Of a DNA stretch of 64,000 bases, positions 45,601-54,620 are shown piece after piece. The position numbers were made by a program, and so were the translations under genes. The DNA is from JAFNAG01 sp963721405 (GTDB taxonomy: Bacteria > Acidobacteriota > UBA6911), in NCBI GenBank assembly GCA_963721405.1, contig CAVRJA010000005.1:372001-436000 (forward strand), given 5' to 3'. Below the pieces are notes generated by a model. It did not search any database, was not told the origin of the DNA, and saw only the letters and a list, made by a program, of their open reading frames with translations. Positions within the stretch are counted from its first letter, which is position 1. Each line of letters begins with the position of its first letter.

Positions 45601-46308
45601 GCCGATCAGCGGATACTTTCCCTGCTGAATCGCCTTGGCTTGACGATGGTTTTGATCCCGGAATGCGAGTTCCTGATGGGCGACGATTCAGACTACGATG
45701 CGCGTCCCCGCCATGAGGTGCGCCTGCAGGGCTACTGGATCAGCAAGTACCCGGTCACCAACGGGCTCTTTCAGCGATTCGCGGCGGAAACGTCATACCG
45801 CGCGCAAGGAGGTTGGCCTTCGGAGTTCCACTCCGGAGAGGAAAATCATCCGGCGGTACAGCTAACGTTCCGTGATGTGTTAGAGTTCTGCAAGTGGTCC
45901 GGGACAGCACTTCCGAGCGAAGCGGAATGGGAAAAGGCAGCGCGGGGGACGGACGGTCGCCAGTATCCTTGGGGAAACCAGTGGGACGCCACCCGATGCA
46001 ACGTTCGCGGACGAGGAACGACGGCAGTGGATAGACATCCGCGTGGGGTCAGCCCGTACGGGTGTTGGGACATGGCGGGCAACGTTTGGGAGTGGACTCG
46101 CAGTCAACGCAAGCCATACCCGTATGATGCAACCGACGGTCGGGAGTCGCTGAACCCTTCCGATTCCGTCGAACGCGTGTTGCGCGGGGGTTGCTGGTAT
46201 CTCTATGCGTGGTACTGCCGCTCGGCTTGCCGCAGCCGGAACAATCCTGGAGGTCGAGGTCACTGTCGAGGTTTTCGCGTGGTGCGCGCATTCCCAGGGA
46301 CTCCGTAG
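42633..46308 (+). CDS. Kinase - NACHT NTPase - FGE-sulfatase-like protein, with a frameshift
   Basis: About 1225 residues once a one-base frame change near 42945-42965 is bridged. ATG 42633 follows GGAGAG. Kinase about 10-270: LGSGGMGVVYKA, VALKFLP, then after the frame change HRDIKPANIFIT, DFGLAKL, YMSPEQARG. NACHT-type NTPase about 330-750: LEKIYISLRVGEY, Walker A LGDPGSGKTTLLKY (near 385), Walker B LVLLDGLDEIVED (near 595), VPVLVTCRTAGF sensor. Four or five membrane helices (about 436-530) lie between Walker A and B. C-terminal formylglycine-generating-enzyme (SUMF1) fold about 1005-1220: EFLMGDDS, ALPSEAEWEKAARG, GCWDMAGNVWEWT, GFRVVRAF. FGE-like domains on NTPases can serve as ligand-binding sensors. 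Defence or stress sensing is inferred. The frame change may be real decay or an assembly error. Confidence 0.85.
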
Positions 46309-46426
46309 TTAGTTAGCTCACTTGTTCCTTCACTACCGGGAAGCTAAAGCAGCCCACATGCTTTCTGAACTGTGGCACAGACCGACAGCTCAAAGCCTTC
46401 GATGTCAAGAATCGCGAGGTATGAGC

Positions 46427-47170
46427 TCAATGCGCAAAGGGCATTGATTTGGAGGAAGATACAGGAATAAGTTCACCCCCGCGTACGTCTTTAAATCCGC
46501 AAACAAACTCCTCGTAGAGAGCGGGGTTGCTATTGACGAGTTGCTGCAGCATGGTGTCTATTCTACCCAGATAGGGCGTCCTCAAGCCATGGTAGGTCTG
46601 CGCCGGCCCGATCGGCTCAAAAATGATACCTACACGTTTCAGGAGAAGAAAAAGCCCTCTCGCCATGACCGCATACAAATATTGGTGACCTCTTTCTTTG
46701 CTCTCCTGATAAATGCATTTGTAGAGACCGAGGACGATGTCATTTCCAAACTTTCTTCTGTCTTCGATCGCGTTGGGGAGCGGCCTGTCTTCAATCGCGT
46801 CGCCGCCGAAAATGGCTGCATCGGAGGCCCTTCTCCTATAGTCTTTGCTTATTGCCAGCCTGGATATTTCGCCAAAACGGTCTTTGTCGAGGTCGGAAAG
46901 GTCCCTGACAATTCTGAAATTCTTCTCGATCTGGAACCCCTCCTCTGAATTATTGATCATCCGAATCGTGCCGATGATCTGGTTATCCCCCTTCCTCGTT
47001 ACAACAAAATGAACCGAATGGTCGTCGAACTGATCCTCTTCAATCTCGCCCGGATGATCATCCCGTTTCTCAAATCCCCATTCCTCGATGTAGACCTTGT
47101 ATCTTAGTTTGAACACCTCCTTGAGGATTGGGTCGCCCTGGGATACTTTCCTGTATTCGAACGGATTCAT
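46427..47170 (-). CDS. PEP-CTERM/exosortase-associated acyltransferase
   Basis: 247 residues. Start follows ATTGAGG. It has the GNAT/autoinducer-synthase-like layout of this family: FKLRYKVYIEEWGFEKRDDH near the start, DQFDDHSVHFVV, IIGTIRMINN, FGEISRLAISKDYRRR (the Arg-rich acceptor region) and GLYKCIYQESKERGHQYLYA, with a final IGPAQTYHGLR. The family is defined by its link to exosortase systems and resembles N-acyl amino acid synthases, so it probably moves an acyl chain to an amine. Substrate unknown. It is transcribed away from the second member at 48408. Confidence 0.88.
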   Translation of the reverse strand: MNPFEYRKVSQGDPILKEVFKLRYKVYIEEWGFEKRDDHPGEIEEDQFDDHSVHFVVTRKGDNQIIGTIRMINNSEEGFQIEKNFRIVRDLSDLDKDRFGEISRLAISKDYRRRASDAAIFGGDAIEDRPLPNAIEDRRKFGNDIVLGLYKCIYQESKERGHQYLYAVMARGLFLLLKRVGIIFEPIGPAQTYHGLRTPYLGRIDTMLQQLVNSNPALYEEFVCGFKDVRGGELIPVSSSKSMPFAH

Positions 47171-48407
47171 AGTAGCCTCAATCGTTGGATTACCTGCGAT
47201 AGACCGGCAACCTCAAGACCGAGAGCAGCTTAAGACATGATGGAGACGCCATCTGGACCACGGTATCACCTGTTGCATCCAATTCAAGAAACCGGTCGCT
47301 TCTACTAGGAATACTCATCGACGCACAAGCTGAATTCATGACAAAATATAGGTAGCGATGGCCCGGTAAATACGTGATATCTGCAAGGCTGAGTGGGATC
47401 TAACCGGCCAATTAGGCAGCGTTGCCGCGGGAAGACGTCAGACCGGTGGTTAACATTTTTGTCACCCGAGATGATCGACAAAGGATGTCAGGATGTGGAC
47501 ACGCCATGCACATCATGGAGCAAGCGATCACCTTGAGTGATAACAACGGAACGGTAGTCCATTGCTGTGACAACCAGATGGAAGCAAGATGAAAGCGAAT
47601 TGCATTATGCTCTGGCCAGCCTCCGTTCCATTGCCATTAAAATCTGTGACGACGCTCACATCTTCTGAAGACAGAATAAATAAACCTTGACACAAAGAAG
47701 CTAGATCTGGTATCTGTGGCGTGATCTTATTCCATGGGTGGTGGGTTAGGGGTTGGACTGGCGATGTCGGACCGCGGTCGGTTGCCAGGGATTCGGCTGG
47801 AATCGTGATGTGGCCGATGCCGCTGCGCGTGTGGATACGGACAGTCGATATCAAGATGGCTCGCTGTGCGGGTGCTGGTTTTCTGTTGAGTTGCGCAAGG
47901 TGTGGTCGTTTTTTGAGTTAGTTGTCCGCTGAGACCTTGAGATGAGGCAGGGAACAGACGGGGTTCCTGCCATGCTGGACTGCGGATTCGTTGTGCAGGT
48001 GTGATCTCCTATCTTTTGTTGTAAGGCTCTCATAGTTTATTGCGATTGACGACTGCCTCAGGGTGTCACGTTCCTGAGACTTGGCTGAGTGGGAGTGTGT
48101 TTTCGCTCCCTGCTGTCGGCGAGTTGAATATAAGTCAGGCTTAACTGGTTGTGGTACTTCGGATTTGAGGTTTCGCTCTAGCTGGGAGGCATGTCATCTG
48201 TAAGTCTGCGGGTTTTCTATCGTCCTCGGCGATGTACTGCGGTGCATCGGTGAGTTCGGACTGTGGACGCTCCAAGCGCGTCGGACGAAAAGCCCGCTGG
48301 AATTCCCCCCGAGATGGCTGCGCCGTCGAGATATCTGCCATATGTTTGGGTTTTGGTTATTCGTTTTTCCTGAGCTTTTTCAGGAAGACCGTGCCTAGAG
48401 GAAATTG
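47171..48407. other. 1.2 kb non-coding gap between two divergent acyltransferase genes
   Basis: Frames here are short and poor. Composition is mixed, with a GACCGCGGTC palindrome near 47780. No promoter of the sigma-54 type was found ahead of either gene. It may contain long leaders or an RNA gene, but nothing can be named. Confidence 0.4.
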
Positions 48408-49196
48408 ATGACTTGTTGCCAAGCAGTTGAAAAAGAACAGTTTGTTCCATTAAGAGACACGAGACTGTCAGATGCGTACCACCATCGGTTTAAGGTAGTT
48501 CCCGCCGATACCCCTGCGCTCCTGGAACAGGCGTACCGGTTGCGCTACCAGGTTTACTGCTGTGAACATGCCTATGAAACTCCTGAGGAACACCCGCAGC
48601 AGTGTGAGAGGGACGAGTTTGACAGCCGGTCCATCCACAGCCTCCTTATCGACCGGGGAAGCGGAGCAGTGACTGGAACTGTACGCTTAGTCTTTCCAGA
48701 TCAAGAGACGCCAGAAAAGAGTTTTCCGATCCAGCAGATCTGCAGCCACCCGTTGCTGGCAGACCGCCTCATCACGTCGAATGCGGCCGAAGTATCGCGT
48801 TTTGCCATTTCCAAGAGAATACGACAGATGGCAGACGAATTCGTATCACCCAAAATCGACCGCCAGGGAGACTGTTCCGTCGATAGAAGAAATCTGAAAT
48901 CCTCCATCGCGCTGGGCCTGATGAAGGCAACCCTGCTGATGAGCTTCGAGCACGGCATAACCGACTGGTTTGCGGTTATGGAACCTTCGCTGTTGAGGCT
49001 CCTTTCCCGATTCAGTATATATTTCAAGCCAATTGGCTCTCTGGTGGCATATCACGGCATGCGGCAACCCTGTCATGCGAATGTTGGCAGACTCTTGGAA
49101 AGAGTCCGGCAGGAGAATTTCGGACTTTGGGAGTTCGTAACCGAATCAAGCGGTTCGTTGAAGGACAGAAGAAAAGCCCTCAATCTGTCAGCGTAA
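48408..49196 (+). CDS. PEP-CTERM/exosortase-associated acyltransferase, second copy
   Basis: 262 residues. ATG 48408 follows AGAGGAAA; a TTG directly before it is also in frame. Family landmarks: AYRLRYQVYCCEHAYETPEE, RDEFDSRSIHSLL, VTGTVRLVFP, NAAEVSRFAISKRIRQ, LMKATLLMSFEHGITDWFAV and IGSLVAYHGMRQP. It is clearly divergent in sequence from the copy at 46427, with more Cys residues. Two such enzymes suggest two acyl substrates or acceptors in the exosortase-linked pathway. Exact reaction unknown. Confidence 0.88.
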   Translation: MTCCQAVEKEQFVPLRDTRLSDAYHHRFKVVPADTPALLEQAYRLRYQVYCCEHAYETPEEHPQQCERDEFDSRSIHSLLIDRGSGAVTGTVRLVFPDQETPEKSFPIQQICSHPLLADRLITSNAAEVSRFAISKRIRQMADEFVSPKIDRQGDCSVDRRNLKSSIALGLMKATLLMSFEHGITDWFAVMEPSLLRLLSRFSIYFKPIGSLVAYHGMRQPCHANVGRLLERVRQENFGLWEFVTESSGSLKDRRKALNLSA

Positions 49197-49233
49197 ATCT
49201 CTCGAAGCCCGCTTCGCGAGAACAAGTCATATA

Positions 49234-49509
49234 TTCTGAAGAAGGGCTATTCCCTTGACTAAGGTTGCGCCTCCATATGGTGGTGGCCTCCACATGCCAG
49301 TGCGTTGAATATCCGATCCGGCTGCCAGCGGCCAGCTTATCGCTGGTGACGAGCCTGCAGGCGCACCGAAACGAGCAATGCCGCGGCCCGAAGTGTCCTG
49401 GGTACGAAATACCGGCTCCTGCAGCCGGTGGACGCGATAAGCCCAGCAGGACACCGCAGGCCACACATTTAGTTGCTACTTGAGTCAAGGGAATAGCCCT
49501 TTTCTGAAA
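49234..49509. mobile_element. MITE-like palindromic element
   Basis: AAGGGCTATTCCCTTGACT (about 49243-49261) and its exact complement AGTCAAGGGAATAGCCCTT (about 49484-49502) bound a 275-base stretch that also has weaker internal inverted pairing. TTCTGAA occurs just outside both ends and may be the target duplication. No open frame inside. Confidence 0.6.
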
Positions 49510-49739
49510 TACTCGCGCGACCCCCATATTTTTATCGACGGCGAAAAAGAGTCCGTCTGGCCGCGTCAAGGGAGCCACAGGGGGTGGTTGCTCCGTGTAA
49601 AGAAACAGATGCACCGGGCATACCGCTTACTGAACAGAAGCTATGCAATTCAGGCTGCAAACGGCCTACGTTCCGCTTCCGCGCCGTGGCCACCGCTATT
49701 CGATGCCCGGTGATTTCCTTTCTCCACCACGTCCAACAA

Positions 49740-49779
49740 AAAGAGGGGGCGATCGTCTGATCGCCCCCTCTTTCAAGAC
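49740..49779 (-). terminator. Intrinsic terminator of the PEP-CTERM gene at 49842
   Basis: AAAGAGGGGGCGATC and GATCGCCCCCTCTTT form a perfect 15-bp stem with a 4-base loop. On the minus strand it is followed by TTTTTG. It lies about 70 bases past the stop codon. The rest of 49510-49841 holds no gene. Confidence 0.78.
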
Positions 49780-49841
49780 AAATCCTGAATGGTTGATTTT
49801 AGTTTTCGGGTCGGTTCTTCCGGGCCTCCGACTCAGAGTAT

Positions 49842-50723
49842 TCAGTTCTTCTTTGCAAAACGTTTTCTTCCAACCAGTGCAACTACAACCAGACCACCGC
49901 CAAGAAGCAACAGACTGGCGGGTTCGGGAATTGCGGTGGTGCCAATTATGGGATCGTTGCTCGTGAAACTATAGTTCGCAGTAGGCGTTGTCAGCGCCTG
50001 AAAATCACTCGTGTTAAAAAAATCAGCTCCTGCGGGAAATGTCTGGAAAGGAATGGCGTTTCCATTCATCAAATCCGCCCATGGCAATCCATTCAAAATG
50101 ACAGCAGCATAACTCGAGGCTTTACCGGTTAATGGACTCGTAGCGGTCGTCACGCCGTCCACCGTAATGGTGGGGGCGGTGGCGAGAATCCCTGGGATGA
50201 AATTGAACTGTGCCTCAAGCACGTTGCCGAGCCCCGGATCGGAAGCTGTGAGGGGATTGGCGGGATTGAATATATTGTTGATGTTGGAATAAAGGTTCAG
50301 CGTGCCACCCGTAGACCGGATATCATAAGTGTCGTTTGGTCCCTGACCACCCGACCCTGGTGTGATGGCAGTCACGGAAATTCCCGCGGTTGTATCTAAA
50401 ATCTGCGTGACTGTGATGCCTGTAAAAGTAGCCGTAACCTGAGAACCCCCACCTCCTACTCCATTCCAAAAGTAGGTATTGGGGCCAGGGGTATTTGGAT
50501 CCAGAAGGGGAGCGATTTGTTGAAGGACGGCGAAACCCGAATTTATATCTCCAACCCTTACCGTCGTATCCATGACGCCCTGTGGTGTGAAAAACCCTTC
50601 ATAGTTCAAATATTTTGCCTGATACGTCGTCGGAAAAGGGAAGGCTATCCCATCTGCCAAAGCTGTCGAGGTGACCGCCAACAGGACAACTGCAAACGTT
50701 GCAATTACTGCTAACTTTCTCAT
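49842..50723 (-). CDS. PEP-CTERM sorting domain protein
   Basis: 293 residues from ATG 50723, just after AAGGAGG; the frame's earlier start at 50810 is rejected. Signal peptide MRKLAVIATFAVVLLAVTS ending ALA-D. The mature region is rich in Thr, Asn and Gly (YDIRSTGGTLNLYSNINNIF), without catalytic motifs. C-terminus: IPEPASLLLLGGG, hydrophobic helix, GRKRFAKKN. It is the substrate gene closest to the exosortase operon and has both a sigma-54 promoter and a strong terminator. Confidence 0.9.
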   Translation of the reverse strand: MRKLAVIATFAVVLLAVTSTALADGIAFPFPTTYQAKYLNYEGFFTPQGVMDTTVRVGDINSGFAVLQQIAPLLDPNTPGPNTYFWNGVGGGGSQVTATFTGITVTQILDTTAGISVTAITPGSGGQGPNDTYDIRSTGGTLNLYSNINNIFNPANPLTASDPGLGNVLEAQFNFIPGILATAPTITVDGVTTATSPLTGKASSYAAVILNGLPWADLMNGNAIPFQTFPAGADFFNTSDFQALTTPTANYSFTSNDPIIGTTAIPEPASLLLLGGGLVVVALVGRKRFAKKN

Positions 50724-50818
50724 CTTATCCTCCTTGCCCTTAGAACTTTCTTTTGTTGCGACCCTGCGGCACCTTCGCTTAAGCATTTGGCGCCATCCAT
50801 CATTCAGCAATTAAGTAA

Positions 50819-50834
50819 AGCAATAGGCATGCCA
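50819..50834 (-). promoter_or_regulatory. Sigma-54 promoter of the PEP-CTERM gene at 49842-50723
   Basis: On the minus strand TGGCATGCCTATTGCT, an excellent -24/-12 match, 95 bases upstream of the start codon. Confidence 0.82.
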
Positions 50835-51907
50835 AACGTAAATGATTGATTTTAAAAGGCACGTCCATCTAAGGTCGGCTGCTTTTGTAAAAAATTCCGA
50901 CACAAATTCTGGGAAACCTTACATAAGGCAGCGCTTGGCGCAATGGCGACAGAACCGACCCTGGGCCTCAACTGCGCCCGATAACTCCAGGGAATCGTGG
51001 CAAATGGTAGCAAACGTCTGGCTTTTCCACAGGCATCCGGAAGGAGCGCGGAAATGTCTGAGCCAACCAGCGCCAGAGCATAGGCGAGGCTTGGCGGTGG
51101 TTGCTGCAAAAAATTCTTACACTGCGCAAGAAATGCGAAATTCTTGATAACCAGCGGATCGCTTAGCCGCGAAGTTTTTTGTCCGAGGGTTAGAGTTTTT
51201 TCGTTAGACATCACCAACTATGCGGAGTGCATCAGACGCAAGAACTGCTGTTGTTCGGGCAGGTGACCAACTTTGTCAAGCGCCGATCCATGGGCGAAAA
51301 GAAGCCCTGCGTGTCGGCGTATTTGCAATTTGGTCTTGCTTCAAAACGAGGTTTGTAGCTTACAATCATTGCTGACTGGGTACCACCGTTCGGCAGGCAG
51401 CAGGGCAGAAGCGACCCGACGGGGACCAACACAAGAACGGGCAAGGGAACGAGCGGCGAGTGAATCTGCTGAGAAGAACTTCCAGGAGCGCTGATTCGGC
51501 GACGATGCAGATTGGGGGATGAAGAACTACCACGGCAGTTGCAGAAACGGCACTGTCGGGGAGGAGATCGTACGGCCGTTCGGTTTCGAACTGCTGATCA
51601 GGCCAGGACGGAACTGCCCGTCAAATACCGGCTAACGAAAGCATCAAAGCCACTTGCTGGGGCCAATCGTCGAGGAGTGAAAGCGACTGCATCCCCCGAT
51701 GTGATCGCCAAAACTAAGTGCAGACAACGGGTACGATTTATTGCGCAACCATCCCATTTTCGATCGCAGCGATTGGAGGGGACCCAGACAGGACACAGCC
51801 TTTATTTCCGATCCGTGCCGACGGGCTCATCTACGACGCGAAAGTGCGTCTTCCCAGCCGCGGGCCAACATCGTTTGGTGGGGACACGAGAGGCATAGTT
51901 AAGATTC
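50835..51907. other. 1.1 kb without a supported gene
   Basis: Only short frames with no resemblance to known proteins. No repeat family of this window occurs here. The stretch separates the PEP-CTERM gene from an AT-rich gene. Confidence 0.4.
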
Positions 51908-52594
51908 ATGTTACAAGGCAATAAACTTAAATGCATTTTGGCAATAATTGTCACATTCGCCGTTATTCATATTGTAGAACATTCTTTGATCATTCCATTT
52001 GTGCTTTTGCCATTTTGGTTTTTTATGTTCCGCCCTTGGGACAAAACCGATGGTATTATTTTTGCTGTCGCCTCCCTATTTTTTCTAGTACAAGACTACT
52101 TTGTTCTTAGGAACGGAGGTTTTTATTTCAAACATCGGGATATGTTTCTTATGCCCTACTATGAACCTTTTTTGTGGGGATTTTATTATATTACCATCAA
52201 ACGCTTTTTCTCGGAGCTACTAACGACAAACAAACTGGGCTGGAAATCCTTTCTAGGTCTGGCGATTACAGGACTCTGCTTTTCGCTCTTTTCCAACAAT
52301 TCAAATATTCTTTTTATTTCAACACTAATTTCAACATGTATGTTGTTTGCGTTTTTCCATGAAAAATACGATTGGCTCTATGCATTATACGCCTTAATTC
52401 TCGGGTTTATAACCGAGATTTTCGGCGTGTCTACAGGACTTTGGTCATATCCAGAACCCGATTTTGTCGGTATTCCATTTTGGTCTGTAACGATGTGGAT
52501 AAGTGTTGGTCTGTTGGGCAGGCGTTTTCTCATCCCCCTTGCCACATGGTTAGGCGTTTCATTTGATAGAAGAAACCACTGCCTCTGGCGGTGA
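51908..52594 (+). CDS. Integral membrane protein, AT-rich gene
   Basis: 228 residues with about seven or eight hydrophobic helices (CILAIIVTFAVIHIVEHSLI; IPFVLLPFWFFMF; GIIFAVASLFFLVQDYFVL; and on to SVTMWISVGLLGRRFLI). A loop with EIFGVSTGLWSYPEP is the most distinctive element and recalls small membrane enzymes such as carotenoid-type cyclases, but I cannot assign a family. Base and codon use (AT-rich, many TTT/ATT) differ strongly from every neighbour, a sign of recent transfer. It follows no clear ribosome-binding site. Confidence 0.75.
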   Translation: MLQGNKLKCILAIIVTFAVIHIVEHSLIIPFVLLPFWFFMFRPWDKTDGIIFAVASLFFLVQDYFVLRNGGFYFKHRDMFLMPYYEPFLWGFYYITIKRFFSELLTTNKLGWKSFLGLAITGLCFSLFSNNSNILFISTLISTCMLFAFFHEKYDWLYALYALILGFITEIFGVSTGLWSYPEPDFVGIPFWSVTMWISVGLLGRRFLIPLATWLGVSFDRRNHCLWR

Positions 52595-52985
52595 GAAACG
52601 AAAATGCCCTGCTGTTGCTGCGTAAATTGAATACTGCTCTCAGTGCAACTGATGCAAGATTTGGCATGGAAAGCCAAACCCCGATGGGGCGAAGCAGGCT
52701 GCGTTGCACTGGGCTGTCATTGCGCTGACCTATGGGCTGGATAAGACGTTGCCTCCATGTGGAGGCTTTCTGAAACCACCCGCTCTGCGAGTGGTAGATC
52801 ACTGGATTAGCCAACTTCGACATATCGTATTCTGGCCGTGCCCACATGCCACCGCATGAGAGGTAGTGCTGAAAATGAACATTCACCAAAGGATCAGAAA
52901 TCCTTAGTGGTTTCGTACGAATGGCAAGGCACATTTGCCCGACACTCGTATTAGTCATGTGTAGCTTTTCCTGGAGGGTATGATC
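52595..52985. other. Intergenic leader of the flavoprotein gene
   Basis: No gene supported. It contains a TTCGTACGAA palindrome near 52912 that could be an operator. Confidence 0.4.
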
Positions 52986-54605
52986 ATGGCGCAATCACCA
53001 CAAGGCTTATCCCGGGCGATTCAGGAATGGCAGCGTTTTCTTGGAGACAGAGGTGTGTGGACCTCAGACCTTGCCTACTGTGAATATGGCATCAACACCA
53101 TTGGTATCGAACGCAGGATTGCAGCCGCTCTGAAACCTGCCAATCTGAACGAAATAGTCGAAATCATCAAAGTTGCCCGGCAGTACAATGTCCCGCTTTA
53201 TCCCATCAGCACAGGTCACAATTGGGGATATGGGAGCGCCAACCCGGTTACAGACGATTCAGTTATCATCGACCTTTCCGGTATGAACAAGATTCTGGAT
53301 ATGGAGCCGGAATTGGGATTGGTCACCGTAGAGCCCGGAGTGACCCAAAGGCAGCTGCGAGATTACCTGGACGCAAATAAGCTCCAATTTCTGGTCCCGG
53401 CCCATGGAGGAGGGCCCGATTGCAGCCTGGTCGGCAACGCGCTGGAACGAGGTTACGGTATTACCCCCTATGCGGATCATTTTGGCGCCGTCACTTCCTT
53501 GGAAGCCGTCCTCCCTAACGGCGAGATATATCGATCCGCTCTGTCCGAAATGGGGGGTAGCACAGTCGACCGCGCCTTTAAATGGGGAATCGGTCCTTAC
53601 CTCGATGGTCTTTTCACCCAGGGGAATTTTGGCATTGTCACGCAGATGACTATAGCCTTGGCGCCCGTGCCGGAACGCGTCCTGAATTTCTTCTTCTGGA
53701 TCAAGAAGGACGAATCATTGGAAGCCGCCGTTGCGACGGTTCAGGATACTCTGAGGTCCGTGGGGATGAATTGCGGCTCAATTAATCTTATGAACCAGTT
53801 GCGCGTGCTTTCGATGATGGCGCCTTTCCCCAGATCGCAAACACCCCCGGGCGGAGTGATTCCTCCCGATGTAGTTTCAAAAATGTGCCGCCGCAACATG
53901 ATCACGCCCTGGACAGGAACGGGTGCCATTTACGGGGCCAGGCCACTGGCCAATGCGACTCGCTCCATCATCAGGAAGAAACTGGGATCCCTAAGCAAAA
54001 GGCTGATTTTTCTTTCACCACGATCCGTCCGCCATCTGAAAACAGGATCAAGGCTTGTCCCGGGTGATCTTGGGCAGCGTCTCGGCAAGCTGGCAAACAC
54101 CCTGGACGCGACCATTAAGCTCATCGCAGGAAGTCCAAGCGAGATTGCATTGCCCCTGGCCTACTGGAGATCCGGAAGGATGCCTGTCAAAGGCGAAAGT
54201 ATGAATCCTGCCAAAGACGGGTGCGGTCTCATTTGGTATTCTCCGCTGGTCGCGATGAAGCCGGAAAGGGTTCGCGTTTACGTGGAAATGGTCAAGAGAA
54301 TCTGCATCGAACATGGGATTGACCCGCTGATAACCTTGACGAGTCTCACGGATCGGTGCTTTGACAGCACCGTGCCATTGCTCTTCGATCGTGGAAATCA
54401 AGAAGAAGCCGGCAGAGCACAAAATTGTTACGATGCCCTGTTCAATGCCGGGAAAGAAGAGGGATTTCTTCCGTACCGGGTGGGCGTTCAGTCGATGCAC
54501 CTTATCACCCGTTACGATGGTTCTTATTGGAATCTGGTGACCACCCTGAAGAGGGCCATCGATCCTGACAATATCATCGCCCCCGGCAGATACTCCCCGT
54601 TATAA
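52986..54605 (+). CDS. FAD-binding oxidoreductase of the vanillyl-alcohol oxidase family
   Basis: 539 residues. ATG 52986 is seven bases after GGAGGG; the ATG at 52980 is too close to it. The N-terminal PCMH-type FAD domain shows ALKPANLNEIVEIIKVARQY, YPISTGHNWGYGS and VIIDLSGMNKIL, with VTVEPGVTQRQLRDYL and NALERGYGITPYADH. The C-terminal cap domain ends IDPDNIIAPGRYSPL, as in p-cresol methylhydroxylase and vanillyl-alcohol oxidases. It would oxidise a phenolic or other alcohol. A link with the exosortase system is suggested only by position: it converges on prsT. Confidence 0.9.
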   Translation: MAQSPQGLSRAIQEWQRFLGDRGVWTSDLAYCEYGINTIGIERRIAAALKPANLNEIVEIIKVARQYNVPLYPISTGHNWGYGSANPVTDDSVIIDLSGMNKILDMEPELGLVTVEPGVTQRQLRDYLDANKLQFLVPAHGGGPDCSLVGNALERGYGITPYADHFGAVTSLEAVLPNGEIYRSALSEMGGSTVDRAFKWGIGPYLDGLFTQGNFGIVTQMTIALAPVPERVLNFFFWIKKDESLEAAVATVQDTLRSVGMNCGSINLMNQLRVLSMMAPFPRSQTPPGGVIPPDVVSKMCRRNMITPWTGTGAIYGARPLANATRSIIRKKLGSLSKRLIFLSPRSVRHLKTGSRLVPGDLGQRLGKLANTLDATIKLIAGSPSEIALPLAYWRSGRMPVKGESMNPAKDGCGLIWYSPLVAMKPERVRVYVEMVKRICIEHGIDPLITLTSLTDRCFDSTVPLLFDRGNQEEAGRAQNCYDALFNAGKEEGFLPYRVGVQSMHLITRYDGSYWNLVTTLKRAIDPDNIIAPGRYSPL

Positions 54606-54620
54606 ATGCCTCTGTGCAAA

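Noticed and set aside
44000..46308. Diversity-generating retroelement acting on the FGE-like domain
   Set aside because: FGE-like domains can be such targets, but no reverse transcriptase gene or template repeat is present in the window.
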